Below the pieces are notes generated by a model that was given only the letters and a program-made list of their open reading frames with translations, ran no database searches and had not been told where the DNA came from. Positions 1-10,435 of a DNA stretch of 64,000 bases are shown here, piece after piece; the stretch's first letter is position 1, and every line of letters begins with the position of its first letter. The translations under genes were made by a program, and so were the position numbers. Source of the DNA: Branchiostoma lanceolatum (Eukaryota; Chordata; Leptocardii; Amphioxiformes; Branchiostomatidae); assembly GCF_035083965.1 (NCBI RefSeq), contig NC_089733.1, forward strand, positions 4,048,501 to 4,112,500. Direction: 5' to 3'.

Positions 1-1303
1 TGCTCGCTGATCTCTTGTGGGAACTGTGTGTGAAAGCATTCCTGTTGGAAGGTGCCCCCGCAACCGGTGAGGCAGGCGTCTGTAGTTGGTGCGTCAGGTA
101 GGCCGCGGCCTGGCAGATCATGAATGAGTGAGACGCCGTTGAAGGCTGGGAGGAACCTGAGCCACCATTGGATGTCCTTACGAAACTCGCTATTGAGGCG
201 AGCCCTATGATGATTGCTGCGGAGGCCTTTCAGTGTCGTTATGATGCGAGAGAGAAAGACTCGCCCCGGTGTCACGCAGGCGGAGAGGAATGAGAGTTTG
301 CCTAGAATGGCTTGAATCTCCCGCTTTGTCGCCCGTTTCTTCGTGGTCCAGAGCTTGAGGTCGCTGAGAGTGTCGCTGAGTCTGTCGGGTGTCACTTCCT
401 TGGACATCTTGTCTGAGTCGTAGCCGACGCCAAGGAAGGTCATTTGTGTGGAAGGTGGAGTGGCCTTGTCCGCCGACTCCTCTAGCCCGAGGTTGTCGAA
501 GGTGTCGCCCAAGACACGAAAGGCCTCTTTCGCGCGGGTTGGTGTGTCAGCACCTCCGAAATCATCTATGTAGTTGACGCACGAGTAGCCCTGCTGAGAG
601 TAGACGAAGGACACGGCGTTCGTTGTGCGCTGACAGGCCATAGCCGCGGACCTGAGACCGAAGGGAAATGACGAGTCGAAGTAGTAGCCGTTCCGCCATC
701 GGTAGCCCATTAGGTGGTAGTCGTGGGGGTCGACCGGGATTTGGCGGTATGCCCTGCTGAGATCCCTCTTAAACATGAGGCAGCCTTGGCCCTTGGTGCG
801 CAAGAGTTCCTCAAATGCGTCGTAGCTGGGGAGAGTGAGTGTGAACTGGTCGCCCAGGTATTCCTGCGCCGGGATACCGCTGTTCACAGAAGATCCTGGG
901 GGGAAGCTGAGGTCCACGACCACCCTGCGTTTTTCTGAGTCTCGCTTGGGGACTGTTTGTAGAGGCGAACAAGCGAAGTGCTCGAATGGGGTGTCAAAGA
1001 ATGGACCGTGGGTGGCGCCGAGGCGAATTTCTTTATCCAGATAGTCTTCAACGGCATCGCTGTGTTCGTTGGCTGACGGGTGATTGCGTAATGTGGATGT
1101 AGGAATGGTCGCCGCAGTGTAGCCCACCGGCCAGCCGAAGTCCAGGAAGTCGGCGACCACGCTGTCGTGGTACTGTGAGAGGGCGGCGCGCCAGGCCGAG
1201 ATGTTCAGATTGGAGTTCACGGGTATGCGTAGTCCGCGGAAGTTGAAGTCTCCGGAGTCATAAATCGCCTTGTGTAGCGCCTGGGCCCGCCATGTTTTTT
1301 TTC
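1..1303 (-). CDS. DIRS-like reverse transcriptase / RNase H, partial (runs off left edge)
   Basis: An open minus-strand frame runs from about 1303 to the window edge with no stop. It reads RVVVDLSFPPGSSVNSGIP, then FKRDLSRAYRQIPVDPHDYH, then YYFDSSFPFGLRSAAMACQR, then the catalytic YIDD box at 561-572 (VNYIDDFGG), then TQMTFLGVGYDS. Further on, LPDAPTTDACLTGCGG looks like the start of an RNase H domain. The DLSRAYRQIPV and PFGLRSA wording is typical of tyrosine-recombinase (DIRS/Ngaro) retrotransposons rather than LINE or Gypsy RTs; this assignment comes from family knowledge. The 5' end stops where the adjacent MITE begins, so the copy looks cut by that insertion or truncated there. No frameshift is seen over about 430 codons. 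Confidence 0.75.
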
Positions 1304-1827
1304 GGGGCGCTGGGATGAGAAAGAATCAGCGTAATTCTCGCTCATTGAAATACATTTCGCCCTTGTCTTGGATGATTTGGACTTAGAGTTGATGTGGCAG
1401 AAACAGACGGACGTCTCATCACGAATTTCTACAACAGAAATCCGTCCCGAACCCTGCCATTCACGACTGTGTCCTGAGGCACGGTTCGTGACAGTGCCTG
1501 AGTGTCACAAACCGTGCCTGGGGCAAAAGCACAGTTTGTGACACTCCGGCACTGTCACGAACCGTGCCTGGACAGTGCCCGGGGCTACAACTTCCCGTAG
1601 CATTGATTTAGATCGGGCGAGCAGACTGCCTCGGGACGTCGAAGTAATCGGCAAGTGGCCCGATCCTAGTCTAGTTTCCCTGGATAGAATATATTTAGTC
1701 GTATGAATTGTTTTTTTTAGCATCTGTTATAGACACTGTCTTTTTGTGCCACTTCGATTCTAGGTCTAAGTTATTCAATTATTTTACAGAGCGAGAATTA
1801 CGCTGTTCCTCCTTACCTCAGCGCCCC
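1304..1827. mobile_element. MITE / foldback element with about 80 bp inverted termini
   Basis: The ends are inverted repeats. The left end starts GGGGCGCTGGGATGAG and continues CAGCGTAATTCTCGCTC near 1329-1345. The complement of the right end reads GGGGCGCTGAGGTAAGG and then the same CAGCGTAATTCTCGCTC near 1785-1801. Similarity continues inward to a GTGGCA(G/C)AAA block. There is no ORF of note. The centre holds a strong hairpin, listed separately. I see no clear target-site duplication, so the outer limits are approximate. Sequence around 21.3 kb and 58.6 kb resembles its right half (GTGCCACTTCGAT followed by TTACAGAG and CATCCCAGC), so it belongs to a dispersed family. Confidence 0.65.
1479..1567. 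repeat. Near-perfect 39-bp hairpin inside the MITE
   Basis: The arm at 1479-1517 begins GCACGGTTCGTGACAGTGCC. The arm at 1529-1567 is its reverse complement with two mismatches. The loop is 11 nt (CTGGGGCAAAA). The GTGTCACAAACCGTGC module is also partly self-complementary, so the arms contain smaller nested palindromes. It could form a cruciform or a foldback RNA. Confidence 0.9.
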
Positions 1828-1935
1828 AAAAAACAAAGATGACGGGGGTGGGACTGCGGTAAACAAAAACACGCTGCCTTATATGGAAACGCGGGCATCA
1901 CTGCCCCATCAGTCACAGTGATTGACAGCACTTCC

Positions 1936-1977
1936 GGGCACAGTCTGTGACGGTCGGGCTGTGTCACGTTCTGTGCC
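1936..1977. repeat. Short imperfect hairpin related to the MITE hairpin
   Basis: GGCACAGTCTGTGAC (1937-1951) pairs with GTCACGTTCTGTGCC (1963-1977) with three mismatches. It reuses the GTGTCAC and GTGCCTGG words of the hairpin at 1479-1567. It is probably a decayed piece of a related element beside the intact one. Confidence 0.5.
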
Positions 1978-2970
1978 TGGTTGACATTACGGTTTTGCGT
2001 ATTTTACAGAACGGCATCTCGAAAACCCCTAAATAAGCCTCCAGAACTACTTACGTCATCATCCAGCCGCCACCAAATATCCTCCCCGGACAGGGCGTAC
2101 ACATGTGCCGCCATAAAATAGTGCGGCCAAACAGGGAACGTCTTATGAATATGCGGCTATCTTAGATTGTGTTATTGGATTTAATTGCTTTCGTACTGGC
2201 GTTTGTAATTTTTTAACAGTGTAATCTGTAAGGAAGTCATTCATCTGGATCTTAAAAAAGCATTCCAGATGTGTACGCGCATGGATACAAAAGGAATGCG
2301 TCGGTCCTGTGTGGCGTGGAATTTAGTCAGACCAGGGCGGCCATTGTAAGGTGAGGTTGTACAGAAAGGATTTTAGTGTTTTGACTTATTTTCTGCCACG
2401 AAAACACTCCCGGTTACCGCGTAGTTTAGCTGTTTTAGTCATGAGTAAGTACATTGAGGTTCAAGGCTGTTACTGGTGTGGTTCGAGGTTTTATTTCGTG
2501 AGGAGCATGGCGGCCGTATGTGGGAGACATAATTTTTCTGATGTTGAACATGTCGGGGAAATGATCGGGAAATTTTCGCCAATGCCGGCGGTAATGTTAT
2601 TATATTTGTGTGGAACCTGGAGGCTGTAGACGACATTTCTGTGATTTTTGTGCGCGTAAATGTCAGTTTCCGTTACCGAGTCCTGCAGCTAGATCCTATA
2701 GGTAGAGAACAAAGGACCGGGTGGCGTATGGCGTGGTCTGGGCTGGCCATACGGGTTCTTTGTACTGAATTATGATACTGGAAACTTCGTTAGTGGGCAA
2801 TAGTACACAGTGTATTAAAGGGCACAAGTACCAGAGAAAGTACCTGGGTGTTTTTACCTTCGCATTGTTGGAAATGTAACTAACGTGACATCCTTTGTTA
2901 TACTGTATTATTGTACTCAGTTGTTACTAACAATTCTGAGTATGCATCTAAATTCCTATTGTTACTAACT
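1978..2970. other. No supported gene; short unassigned plus-strand frame
   Basis: A plus-strand frame of about 90 codons (2351-2629) contains a CysXXCys (YWCGSRF) but matches no family I recognise and has no clear splice context. The rest shows no coding signal. At 2922-2946 and 2959-2980 there is a direct repeat, TGTTACTAAC followed by ATTCTGAGTATGCA. Confidence 0.3.
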
Positions 2971-3029
2971 ATTCTGAGTATGCAGCTCAAAATCTAACAA
3001 TGTTAGATTTCGAGCTGCATACTCAGAAT
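2971..3029. repeat. 29-bp inverted repeat with 1-nt loop
   Basis: ATTCTGAGTATGCAGCTC... (2971-2999) is followed by one A and then by its reverse complement (3001-3029), with a single A/G mismatch. A partial extra copy of the arm lies just upstream at 2933-2946. This is a near-perfect palindrome, prone to cruciform formation. Confidence 0.9.
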
Positions 3030-3437
3030 AAAGGCAATAATGACTTAATGGAATCTACACGGGTGTCTAAAAATAGGTAGCTTTTTCAACCCCATAATAT
3101 CCTGCCAATCAAAAATGTGATTGGCAAATTGAAGTTATTCGTTCCCTCTTGTGTCTCATTTATAGAAAGATACATGTGTGTGCTATAAATAGATTATGCA
3201 TTGAAAATTATATGTGTATTTCTTTCCCACAGGTCTACGCAGTTTGAAGGGATTGTGACAACACATATGTGATGTCTGAAGTGTTCATCTCCAAATGTGG
3301 CAAATCATCCCACTATCTACAAAAGATAGCTGAAACATTACAACCTGCCTTCAACAACAGAAGCTGCTCCGATGAAACTTCCAAACACATCAAAATGTAC
3401 ACATAGGTGACAGCAAATATGTATTGGCTACGGCGGG

Positions 3438-3554
3438 ACATCCAGCTTACTCAGAGTGTGTTAGTCAGCTGTCAAGCCTCTTGGAAACCCAGACTTCGGG
3501 GACTGTGCCTTTGGTTCAGTGGGGGCTTGTTCGGCTTAGTTAGATGGGTTTGCT
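3438..3554. repeat. Dispersed repeat, copy A (pair with 7980-8114)
   Basis: ACATCCAGCTTACTCAG, GCTGTCAAGCCTCTTGGAAA and TAGATGGGT occur in the same order and orientation at 7980-8114, where a 17-19 bp insertion (GTTTACTTAAATTCAAA) separates two blocks. The two copies differ at only a few sites outside that insertion. No coding frame is shared. It is probably a short interspersed repeat of unknown class. Confidence 0.75.
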
Positions 3555-4978
3555 GGATGCCTAAGCCACAAATAATGTATCATCCCTTTTGCTCTTGTTC
3601 CTGGTGTCAACTGCTGTGGATGACCCACATGAAAATGAACATTGCGAGAAACAGTCGGCCTCTGGAGACTACAGGAGAACAGTGCATACAACAGGAACAG
3701 CCTGTCGCAATCGTATATTATCCTGCTCCGTTGAACATGCCATTAGCAGTCTTTTGTTGCTAACCAAACCTAACTTATTAGTTATAAGCCAGTCATCCTC
3801 TACAGTCAACCTATCTTATGTCTGGAAAAGAAAAGACATTCCTGCACAGTATTCTCTAGACTCAGTTCTACACGACGTCCAGCTGTGCTTTTAGTAACAC
3901 TATAGAAAAAAAAAGATATTTTACCGCATGTAGTTGCTATTGTCATCCTTAATGGTGTCGTTGTCACCCGGTTTGATAGTCATCCTGTCTTCGGGGCTTA
4001 CCATTTTGCTGGTATCACAAATAAGCCCCTCGCCTGAAATGACTTACTGATGCACTTAAAATATGACCACAGATAGGTGCTGAAAAGATTGGCAGATGCC
4101 ACTTTTGTATGCATCAAGGTTAACTAAACTTGTTCTCATCAAATGGATGGTCCTCTAGCATGTCAGGCAATGTAATAAATATTTCTTTTGATAGATTTCC
4201 GTAACGAGTACTTGGTTCGTGTTCAACCTTGTCCCCTTTTTCATGTGCCCGCATCTCTGGTCTTCCTGGCTTCATCAACTACTCATCAACTAGCTTCTGC
4301 ACAACCTTAGTACCCTCAAGTGCTATCAACATGCTGAATTCTTAGTCAGAAATGTTTTACTGCCGCCTCCCTCCTTCGGTAATAGTAGTATGCATAAAGA
4401 ACGTTTTATGTTTCAAAAGAATAAAGCATTCATCAAAACCTTTGCTTCCAACGCTTGTTTGCCCTCTGCGCTTTGCATCCTCTCAACTGCGTTCTCTTTC
4501 CTCGAGGTCTCAATTCAACTTCAATCCTCGGACTCTTACAAATGGACTGATACTAGTGGTGATGAAACAGACTGGCTTGAACTAACCTTTAACTTTAAAA
4601 AATGCAATTCGGATATCCAGGATGTCCCAAGCACTTGCGCCGTGAATGGCACCTTTTTTGTTGTTGACAACATGTGGCTCTGTCGACAGGTGTTCAGGAC
4701 TGAGGCAGAAACACATGCCATAGATGACTGATGTCTCTGCTACCGAGGTCAAATTTGCCTTTCCATGCCATGTAAGCTACACTATGTACATTCATTCGTT
4801 TTCTTCTAGCTAAAACGTGCCCGGAATCCAGGGCACATAGATGACACTTAAGTTGGATCTTTGAATTACTTGTCCGGTTCATACACAGGTGCATACTGAC
4901 ATACACAGGTGCTAAATACTTAAGTCAGTTCCTTCCACGCTCACAGGCTCTCATCATAACTATTGCAGTAAGCCTCAC
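3555..4978. other. No supported gene
   Basis: I found only overlapping short frames in this AT-moderate sequence, with no domain motif and no convincing splice-bounded exon. Plus frames near 4352-4731 and minus frames near 4536-4906 overlap each other and look like chance ORFs. Confidence 0.4.
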
Positions 4979-5102
4979 TCATCCAGTCAAGGATAGCGAG
5001 GTTCACCCGCAGCATGTAATTCCTCTTCCCCAAGTTGATCCTTTTGTCATGATAAACCAACATGGCATTGTTGAAACTTTCAACATACTGTGTGTCATTT
5101 GC
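4979..5102 (-). CDS. Transposase-like exon (FNN...KRI...LAILDW motif)
   Basis: This is a 124-bp exon with a pyrimidine-rich acceptor (CCTTCCCACCAG) and a GTGAGG donor. It encodes ANDTQYVESFNNAMLVYHDK, followed by RINLGKRNYMLRVNLAILDW. The pattern of a conserved E-x-FNN, then KR, then an N-terminal-to-LAxLDW helix recalls a multi-copy transposase-like family in invertebrates and fish; that is recalled family knowledge, not a search. The neighbouring minus-strand exon at 5421-5530 could belong to the same transcript. I cannot name the gene. Confidence 0.5.
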
Positions 5103-5420
5103 CTGGTGGGAAGGACGAAAAACATTCATTCGCAATCGATCAAGTAATCCTCAATATTGTTAAAGGACCATTCCCTGCCTCGCTGACCAGGATGTGAAAA
5201 AAATAGTTCATTGCGAGGTTGGAGTCTTGGTTGGGTATATTGGGGATGTGTTTCTTTCATGCACAATTGCCCCCGTGATGTGTGTTTCTAATCTTGTATT
5301 TCCACCTGACTGAGTGCAACAATAGAGCGATATAAATCTAAATATTTTGATAATGGTAAACAAAGCAAGATGTAAAATATACAAAGGCTGACAAAAAAAT
5401 AGTAACCTCCATGCACATAC

Positions 5421-5530
5421 TTGCCAGCAATGAGCTTTCCCTTCACCTCTGCTACAAAACCTGACACGACATGGTTATGTGACTCCAAACTTTTGTAGTT
5501 TTTAAACTGTTCAGTAGTGTAATAACTTAT
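5421..5530 (-). CDS. Exon resembling SWIM/YqaJ-associated protein family
   Basis: This is a 110-bp exon: acceptor CTTGTCCTTCAG, donor GTATGTG. It encodes YYTTEQFKNYKSLESHNHVV, then SGFVAEVKGKLIAGK. The NYKSLE...GFVxxVK order matches the segment that precedes SWIM zinc fingers in YqaJ-exonuclease-type mobile-element proteins of invertebrates, as I recall them. No SWIM CxC...CxH segment is seen within the next kilobase. The partner exon at 4979-5102 lies downstream on the same strand. It is likely one exon of a degraded or dispersed gene. Confidence 0.45.
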
Positions 5531-5885
5531 CTGAAGGACAAGGTAATTGAACAATCACTGTTTTACAGGCGGCAAACATTAAGGGTCAAACTGATGACTC
5601 GGAATAGTCACTGGGTCTATGTCAATGACAGCAATTTTCTCAATATACCGACGCTTGATATGGCTTTCCAAAGTCAAGGCAGTCGTTGACAGAACTGGTG
5701 CAGTCTTCCTCTTGTATTGGCCGAGCATGTGTATGTCCACTTGGAACGGACTGCAAGCCCAGTGTGTTTCCCTCCCCCGAATTTAGTTGCAAGCCCATCC
5801 CCATTTTATTATTTCTGGATGTTAGTGAACTAAATGTCTGAGTTAACACACTCCTTAACCGACATTAACGCAGCTCCGCTTGGTA

Positions 5886-6302
5886 CTATAAAACCACTTG
5901 TCGAGTCTTGCTTTTTGCTCCCCCATGTCTTGGCCTGGTCCATCGTTGGACTTGCCTGGGCCATGGGAGGTTTGGCTTGTTTCTCCAAAACGCTGAAGAT
6001 TCCTCGTGGAAATCTGGACATCGATACGTTATTGTCATTGCTGTCCCGGTGTTGAACTTTTTTGTGATGAGTAAGGGTTTTTCACGCTTGTGCAAGAAAC
6101 AGACTCTGCCAGCAAAGAGTTCCAAGATCTTTCTCTCACTGACAATGTAGTACGATCCCAGATTGATCTTCTCAACATTATTGATGACCGTCTTCACTTC
6201 TGCTGCATCGCCCTCCTCTGACTCAATGGTAGACTCAGAATCTGACAATACGCATGAAATGTCTATTTCTCCCTGTACTGTAGTTCCAGATGAGATAGTC
6301 AT
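5886..6302 (-). pseudogene. DDE transposase-like fragment (same family as 54.75-55.6 kb)
   Basis: The frame reads SDSESTIESEEGDAAEVK (acidic), then LGSYYIVSERKILELFAGR, VCFLHKREKPLL, NTGTAMTITYRCPDFHE and SAFWRNKPNLP. The same order (KFMVFF..., FRC, GTMAIVTQSC, W-SQP) is found in the minus-strand gene at 54.75-55.42 kb. After W-x-N-K-P the frame loses family resemblance and stops, with the expected hydrophobic and GDGR segments absent. I call it a truncated copy of that transposase-like family. Confidence 0.4.
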
Positions 6303-6662
6303 AATGGAAGGGGTCCTAAAACGATTACCAAATAGCCCAACTACCAGTCTTTCAGATACCCTGCCTCCCTGATACGTTTCCGGGCCTGCAGCTTTGATCT
6401 CGTATCTTTTTTTATCTCGTCTCGATCATCGTACGTCACTGCGCGCCCTTACCCTTGCCCCGGAAAGTGCACGTTCTACTGGGGCCAACTGACTTTTACC
6501 TTCTTTGCTATGTTCTTAATTGTACAAGAGCGACCGCGTCTGACATGATGCTGACCCCAGTAAAGTTCTCACGGTCTGTCATCACTTGAATCCCCGTCTC
6601 CTACGAACATGGAGATTAGGTTTAGTACAATATTTCTTTTGTTCCTGTTCATCGCGTTATCA

Positions 6663-6990
6663 TTAGCACATGTGGTATTTGTGGTATAAGTGATTTCTGA
6701 TGGCGTCTACTACGAGCCTGATTTTGTCTGGCTCCCTCTGGTACCTAGCCAGTTGCTTCTCTATGTTTGACTTTCCCTTCCTTGGCAATTCGCTTAAGGC
6801 CCGGTAACCCGTGGGTTTGGTGGCATCAGCAGGGGTGGCGAGGGTGGTAGTGTTGTTTTTCAGCTGTTTTTTCCACCTGTTGTTGATCTCTTTTTCTTGA
6901 TGCCTGCGGGTTAGTGCCTGAATCCCCTTCTCTGTATACGCGTTCCAAAACGCCTCTAGGCCATCCCCAGAGGTGTCCTTGACTCTAGTA
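6663..6990 (-). CDS. Unassigned basic exon
   Basis: The acceptor CCATTACTAG precedes a frame of about 109 codons ending in a stop at 6663. It encodes VKDTSGDGLEAFWNAYTEKG, a lysine/arginine-rich helix with NNRWKKQLKNN, and a C-terminus rich in R, K and Y. I do not recognise a domain. It looks like a terminal exon, since the frame runs to a stop without an obvious donor. The neighbours are transposase-like fragments, so it may be part of a mobile-element gene. Confidence 0.35.
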
Positions 6991-7752
6991 ATGGTTAAAG
7001 AAATAACATACCTCATTAAATCATTGCCTTATTGCATCCTCCGCTTTAAACAAAAACTTTGTACAAACTCTAAAAGAGACCTATGATATATCAATAAGTT
7101 CAGCTTTTGCAAAATGATGCAGACTGTTTAGTCTTATGTGTCTCGTCACCCACATTCCGGTTTCCCAAACCTTAAAATTTTTGTCCCGAGTATCCAGATT
7201 ATAGTTAGGCTATAGGCTATGGGGAGTGTTGTGCGCGTAGGATATTGCTAATTTTGTGTTTGTTGAAACTGGCCATACAGCCTAGCAGTCACGTTCTAAT
7301 TCGTGTTGTTGATATGTCGAAGTTTAGCCATGTACTCTCCTGGTATAGAAAACACGTCCTTCTGTCTTATTTGCAGGCCTAAAGAAAATGGCCGCAACCG
7401 ATTTCTACTGTTTTCAAGTCTTGGAAAGGTTGGCTTCCAGAAACAATAGAAAAACAGCAAAGAAAATGTCCAATAAAACATACGTAGAATGACCAGAACT
7501 GTACTATACGATAGCAATACTTTGGCACCCAGTTATAATTTTTCCCATCCATTAAGTAAAACCTCATGAGTTACGTATCCAGTAAACATGTGGACGACGT
7601 TCAGTGAAGTAACTGTCGTTGGTTAGTTAACTACAAACTTCAAATTCGCCTGCCAGGCGGTAGGAGCTTATCTGACGGAACAGCCAGGGTGGAAAAAAGC
7701 GAGGTTTCGATTTCGTCAGCATAAAAACAGTCACATACAATCTTACATTCAC

Positions 7753-7890
7753 CTGAGGGAACATGGCGGAGAATCTCGTCACTCTTGGGGGACACTTGGG
7801 CTTAGGCGATGGCGTGTGCATGGCCGGCTGGAGAAACTTAATCAGGTTATCCACTGCATTATCCCCTGGCGGGGTGGATAGCTCGTGTGC
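7753..7890 (-). CDS. Unassigned exon with PAMHTPSPK motif
   Basis: The frame reads HELSTPPGDNAVDNLIKFLQ, then PAMHTPSPKPKCPPRVTRFS, and AMFPQ before a GTGAATG donor. The 5' edge is uncertain. The proline/serine-rich segment with a basic CPPR is not a domain I can name. Confidence 0.35.
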
Positions 7891-7979
7891 ACCTCCGTCA
7901 AGGTGTAGGTGTAGGATCTTGGCGCCCCTCTGGTCTTAGGTTTTGCCTGGTCGAAGGAATGCTAATTGGGAAGGGCAGA

Positions 7980-8114
7980 ACATCCAGCTTACTCAGGGTG
8001 TGTTAGTCAGGTTTACTTAAATTCAAAGCTGTCAAGCCTCTTGGAAACCCAGACTTCGGGGACTGGGCCTCTGGCTCAGTTGGGGCTTGTTCAGCTCAGT
8101 TAGATGGGTATGCT
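7980..8114. repeat. Dispersed repeat, copy B (pair with 3438-3554)
   Basis: Second copy of the repeat at 3438-3554, in the same orientation. It carries the extra GTTTACTTAAATTCAAA between the GTTAGTCAG and GCTGTCAAG blocks. No coding content is seen. Confidence 0.75.
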
Positions 8115-8211
8115 CTATGTTCTTATTATGTGCAATTCTTGCTCTTTTCCCTGATTCTTTGCTATGAAACATTAAATCTGCTAGATTGAAATCTCTACCC
8201 TAACATACACA

Positions 8212-8450
8212 TTACTCCCTTCCAAAGCCCAGCCCGCTAACAATGGCCTCCTCCATTGCCGTGCTGAATTCCTGCTGAGAGAGGGTTGCCATGTTCTGTG
8301 GCATTGTCAGGGTAAAGACACAGGTGTTTGGCACTGGAAGGCACTTGCAACCTGCAAGACACTCGTTGTAGAAGTGGCTTCATCTGCCCGCCAGTTTGTG
8401 GTTCAGCATCCATGGCTTTGACAAACGTTAACAAGTCACCAAGGGAGACA
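8212..8450 (-). pseudogene. HECT-type ubiquitin-ligase C-lobe fragment, frameshifted
   Basis: The final frame reads HFYNECLAGCKCLPVPNTCV, then FTLTMPQNMATLSQQEFSTA and MEEAIVSGLGFGRE before a TAA. LPxxxTC followed by a hydrophobic strand, an E-F-x-x-x-M helix and a terminal GFG is the layout of HECT C-lobes, where the Cys of TC is the catalytic thioester residue. The upstream part (GDLLTFVKAMDAEPQTGG) fits the preceding L-L-x-F-V-T-G segment but lies in another frame, so a one-base shift breaks the gene near 8370. Upstream exons were not found. It is probably a processed or decayed ligase fragment. Confidence 0.5.
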
Positions 8451-8454
8451 CGGC

Positions 8455-9170
8455 CATCACATGAACGTTAATAACAAAAAATACATTACTGTAAGTCTAA
8501 CTTGAATTGTACTAAGTTCTTGTGAAATGATTGTGACTACGAATCATGCAAGGTATTAGACACTTCAACAGCATCTAGCATGATGCTTGGCCAAGACACT
8601 ATTGTGATGAAGTTCTCCCTCCATGATTCACATCATGCAAAGTAGTGTAAAATGTAAGTTTATAAACATGTACACCTATTAAAAATATCCAACTATGACA
8701 ACTATGTAGAAAGCTTTGATTGTTTTCATTTCGAAAAACATTATTACTTATACAGTGGTGTCGTGCTCAAGCTTATAGCTTATGTTAGCTTTGATTGGCA
8801 ACAATGCCTTGACTGTTAACACTTTAAGAAGCTTCCGTTTTTAATGTATTTGAAGGGAATGAAAACCTGACTAACTTTCTTCTACACAATCCATCCACTT
8901 TGTCAGCTTCTGCAAGATGTCTTTCTGTCTCTCTTTTCGGTTTCACCCATCTCTGCCCATTTGACATCTAGTGACCGTTTTATGTCATCTGCAGTGACTG
9001 GTTCTGTTTATTTCTGTAGTAGCGCTCCACCCAGCTGGGGCTCGCTCTCCAGAACATCGATGTCGATGGCTGACTGTTGTGATTAGAACTAAGAATTATA
9101 TATAATATGTAAATGCCATACATGTTTTACATAACAAATAGTTTAAATGAGTTCAAACTGATATTTATCG
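8455..9170. other. No supported gene
   Basis: There are only very short frames and AT-rich sequence. I see no splice-bounded exon, no repeat structure and no RNA gene. Confidence 0.4.
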
Positions 9171-9452
9171 TCAATACCGACCGGTAAGCATCCTAGCACA
9201 CCGTGGCATGGACTCAAAAACAATATATACATCCGGCATGTGGTGGTCGGGAACCTGTAACCAGGGCGGCTCTACGACAGGGCTAGGCGTGCGGGTTGGC
9301 TCGGACTCAGCGGCAAGGCTAACCGTCTCCGACCCGGGCAGCTCTACGGCAGGGCTAGGCGTGCGGGCTGGCTCACACTCAGCGGCAGGGCTTACCCGTC
9401 TCAGAGCGGGGTTGCGCCTGGGGGGATGGGGGTCCGGATTGTACGGGTACAT
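9171..9452 (-). CDS. Proline/serine-rich exon with 72-bp tandem duplication
   Basis: After an acceptor-like CTAATTCCAG the minus frame begins MYPYNPDPHPPRRNPALRRV and contains two similar blocks, ECEPARTPSPAVELPGSE and ESEPTRTPSPVVEPP. They correspond to a 72-bp tandem repeat on the plus strand (9269-9340 and 9341-9412, starting GCTCTACG). The region is low in complexity and disordered, and the function is unknown. The SP/TP motifs resemble phosphorylatable linkers, but that is inference. Confidence 0.4.
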   Translation of the reverse strand: MYPYNPDPHPPRRNPALRRVSPAAECEPARTPSPAVELPGSETVSLAAESEPTRTPSPVVEPPWLQVPDHHMPDVYIVFESMPRCARMLTGRY

Positions 9453-9462
9453 CTGGAATTAG

Positions 9463-10435
9463 GAAGGAAACGACGATGCATTAACTGTAAGATATTGGTG
9501 TACTTGTGTAAGCTTTATGGAATCCCGAAGACAAAGTCTGGAGATTCGCTGCTCTACTGTGATGGTTCCGAGAGTAAAGCCAGGGCTCCGATGATCATTT
9601 CTGATCCTTTATTTAAATCCTGTGTTCTTGGAGGATACGAGTGGCCGACAGTCTCAAGATGACAACGCAAAGAAAAGGGGATGTCACTTCCCTGGTCCTG
9701 GAGATTAGTGGGGAATTCCCCTAAAAACACTGAGTTCTCTAATCTCTCCCAGATTCTAAGTGTTGGCGAATAATCCAACTGTCTCTTCCCCTGGATGTAG
9801 CGTACAATCTCCAGGACTCCAAAACCTCTCTCTCTCTCAGTCATAGACTTTTTATCCCTCCACTTTTGGTTCTACATCTGCCCAAATTTGGTTAAACCAG
9901 TCTAGAATCGATCAATCTGTTTGGGCCGTTCTTGTACAAACAATTTGTAAACTTGAAACTTCTCCAACCACCTTGATTGACAACTCTTATGATCATTCGT
10001 GAATAACTTCATTCCTTTCAAATTAAACTATCATTTGTCTCCGGTTTGACCCCAACCTTGAGCGGACGTGCGATGGGTTCATGTCCTTTACCTCACTATT
10101 TCTGACAGCAGCATGACTGTTTCAATATTTGCCAATCAGACATTCAACATTCAATCTATTTTACTAAAAGAGTCGTAGCACTAAGGTGGTATCGACAGGT
10201 GACTCGAATTACCCCGAAATGAGGGGCGACTTCCTTTCCGTGCACTGCCATCTGTCGGCCATCACGTACTTAACAATGCGTCCTTAAAGAGGGAGGTTCC
10301 ACTATAAAACCACCCAATAAATTCGGCTAGTGTAAACTGTGTGGGCACAGTCCACCACTGTCTGGCATGCCGTGCACATGGGTGCCGGGGCTGCACAGTA
10401 GAGTACCAAGTACTAGTAGTTACTGTATTGTATTA
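9463..10435. other. No supported gene
   Basis: Short opposing frames exist at 9426-9844. The minus one contains a TCTCTCTCTCTCAG tract near 9825-9840, which on the other strand is only simple sequence. Nothing resembles a domain. Confidence 0.35.
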
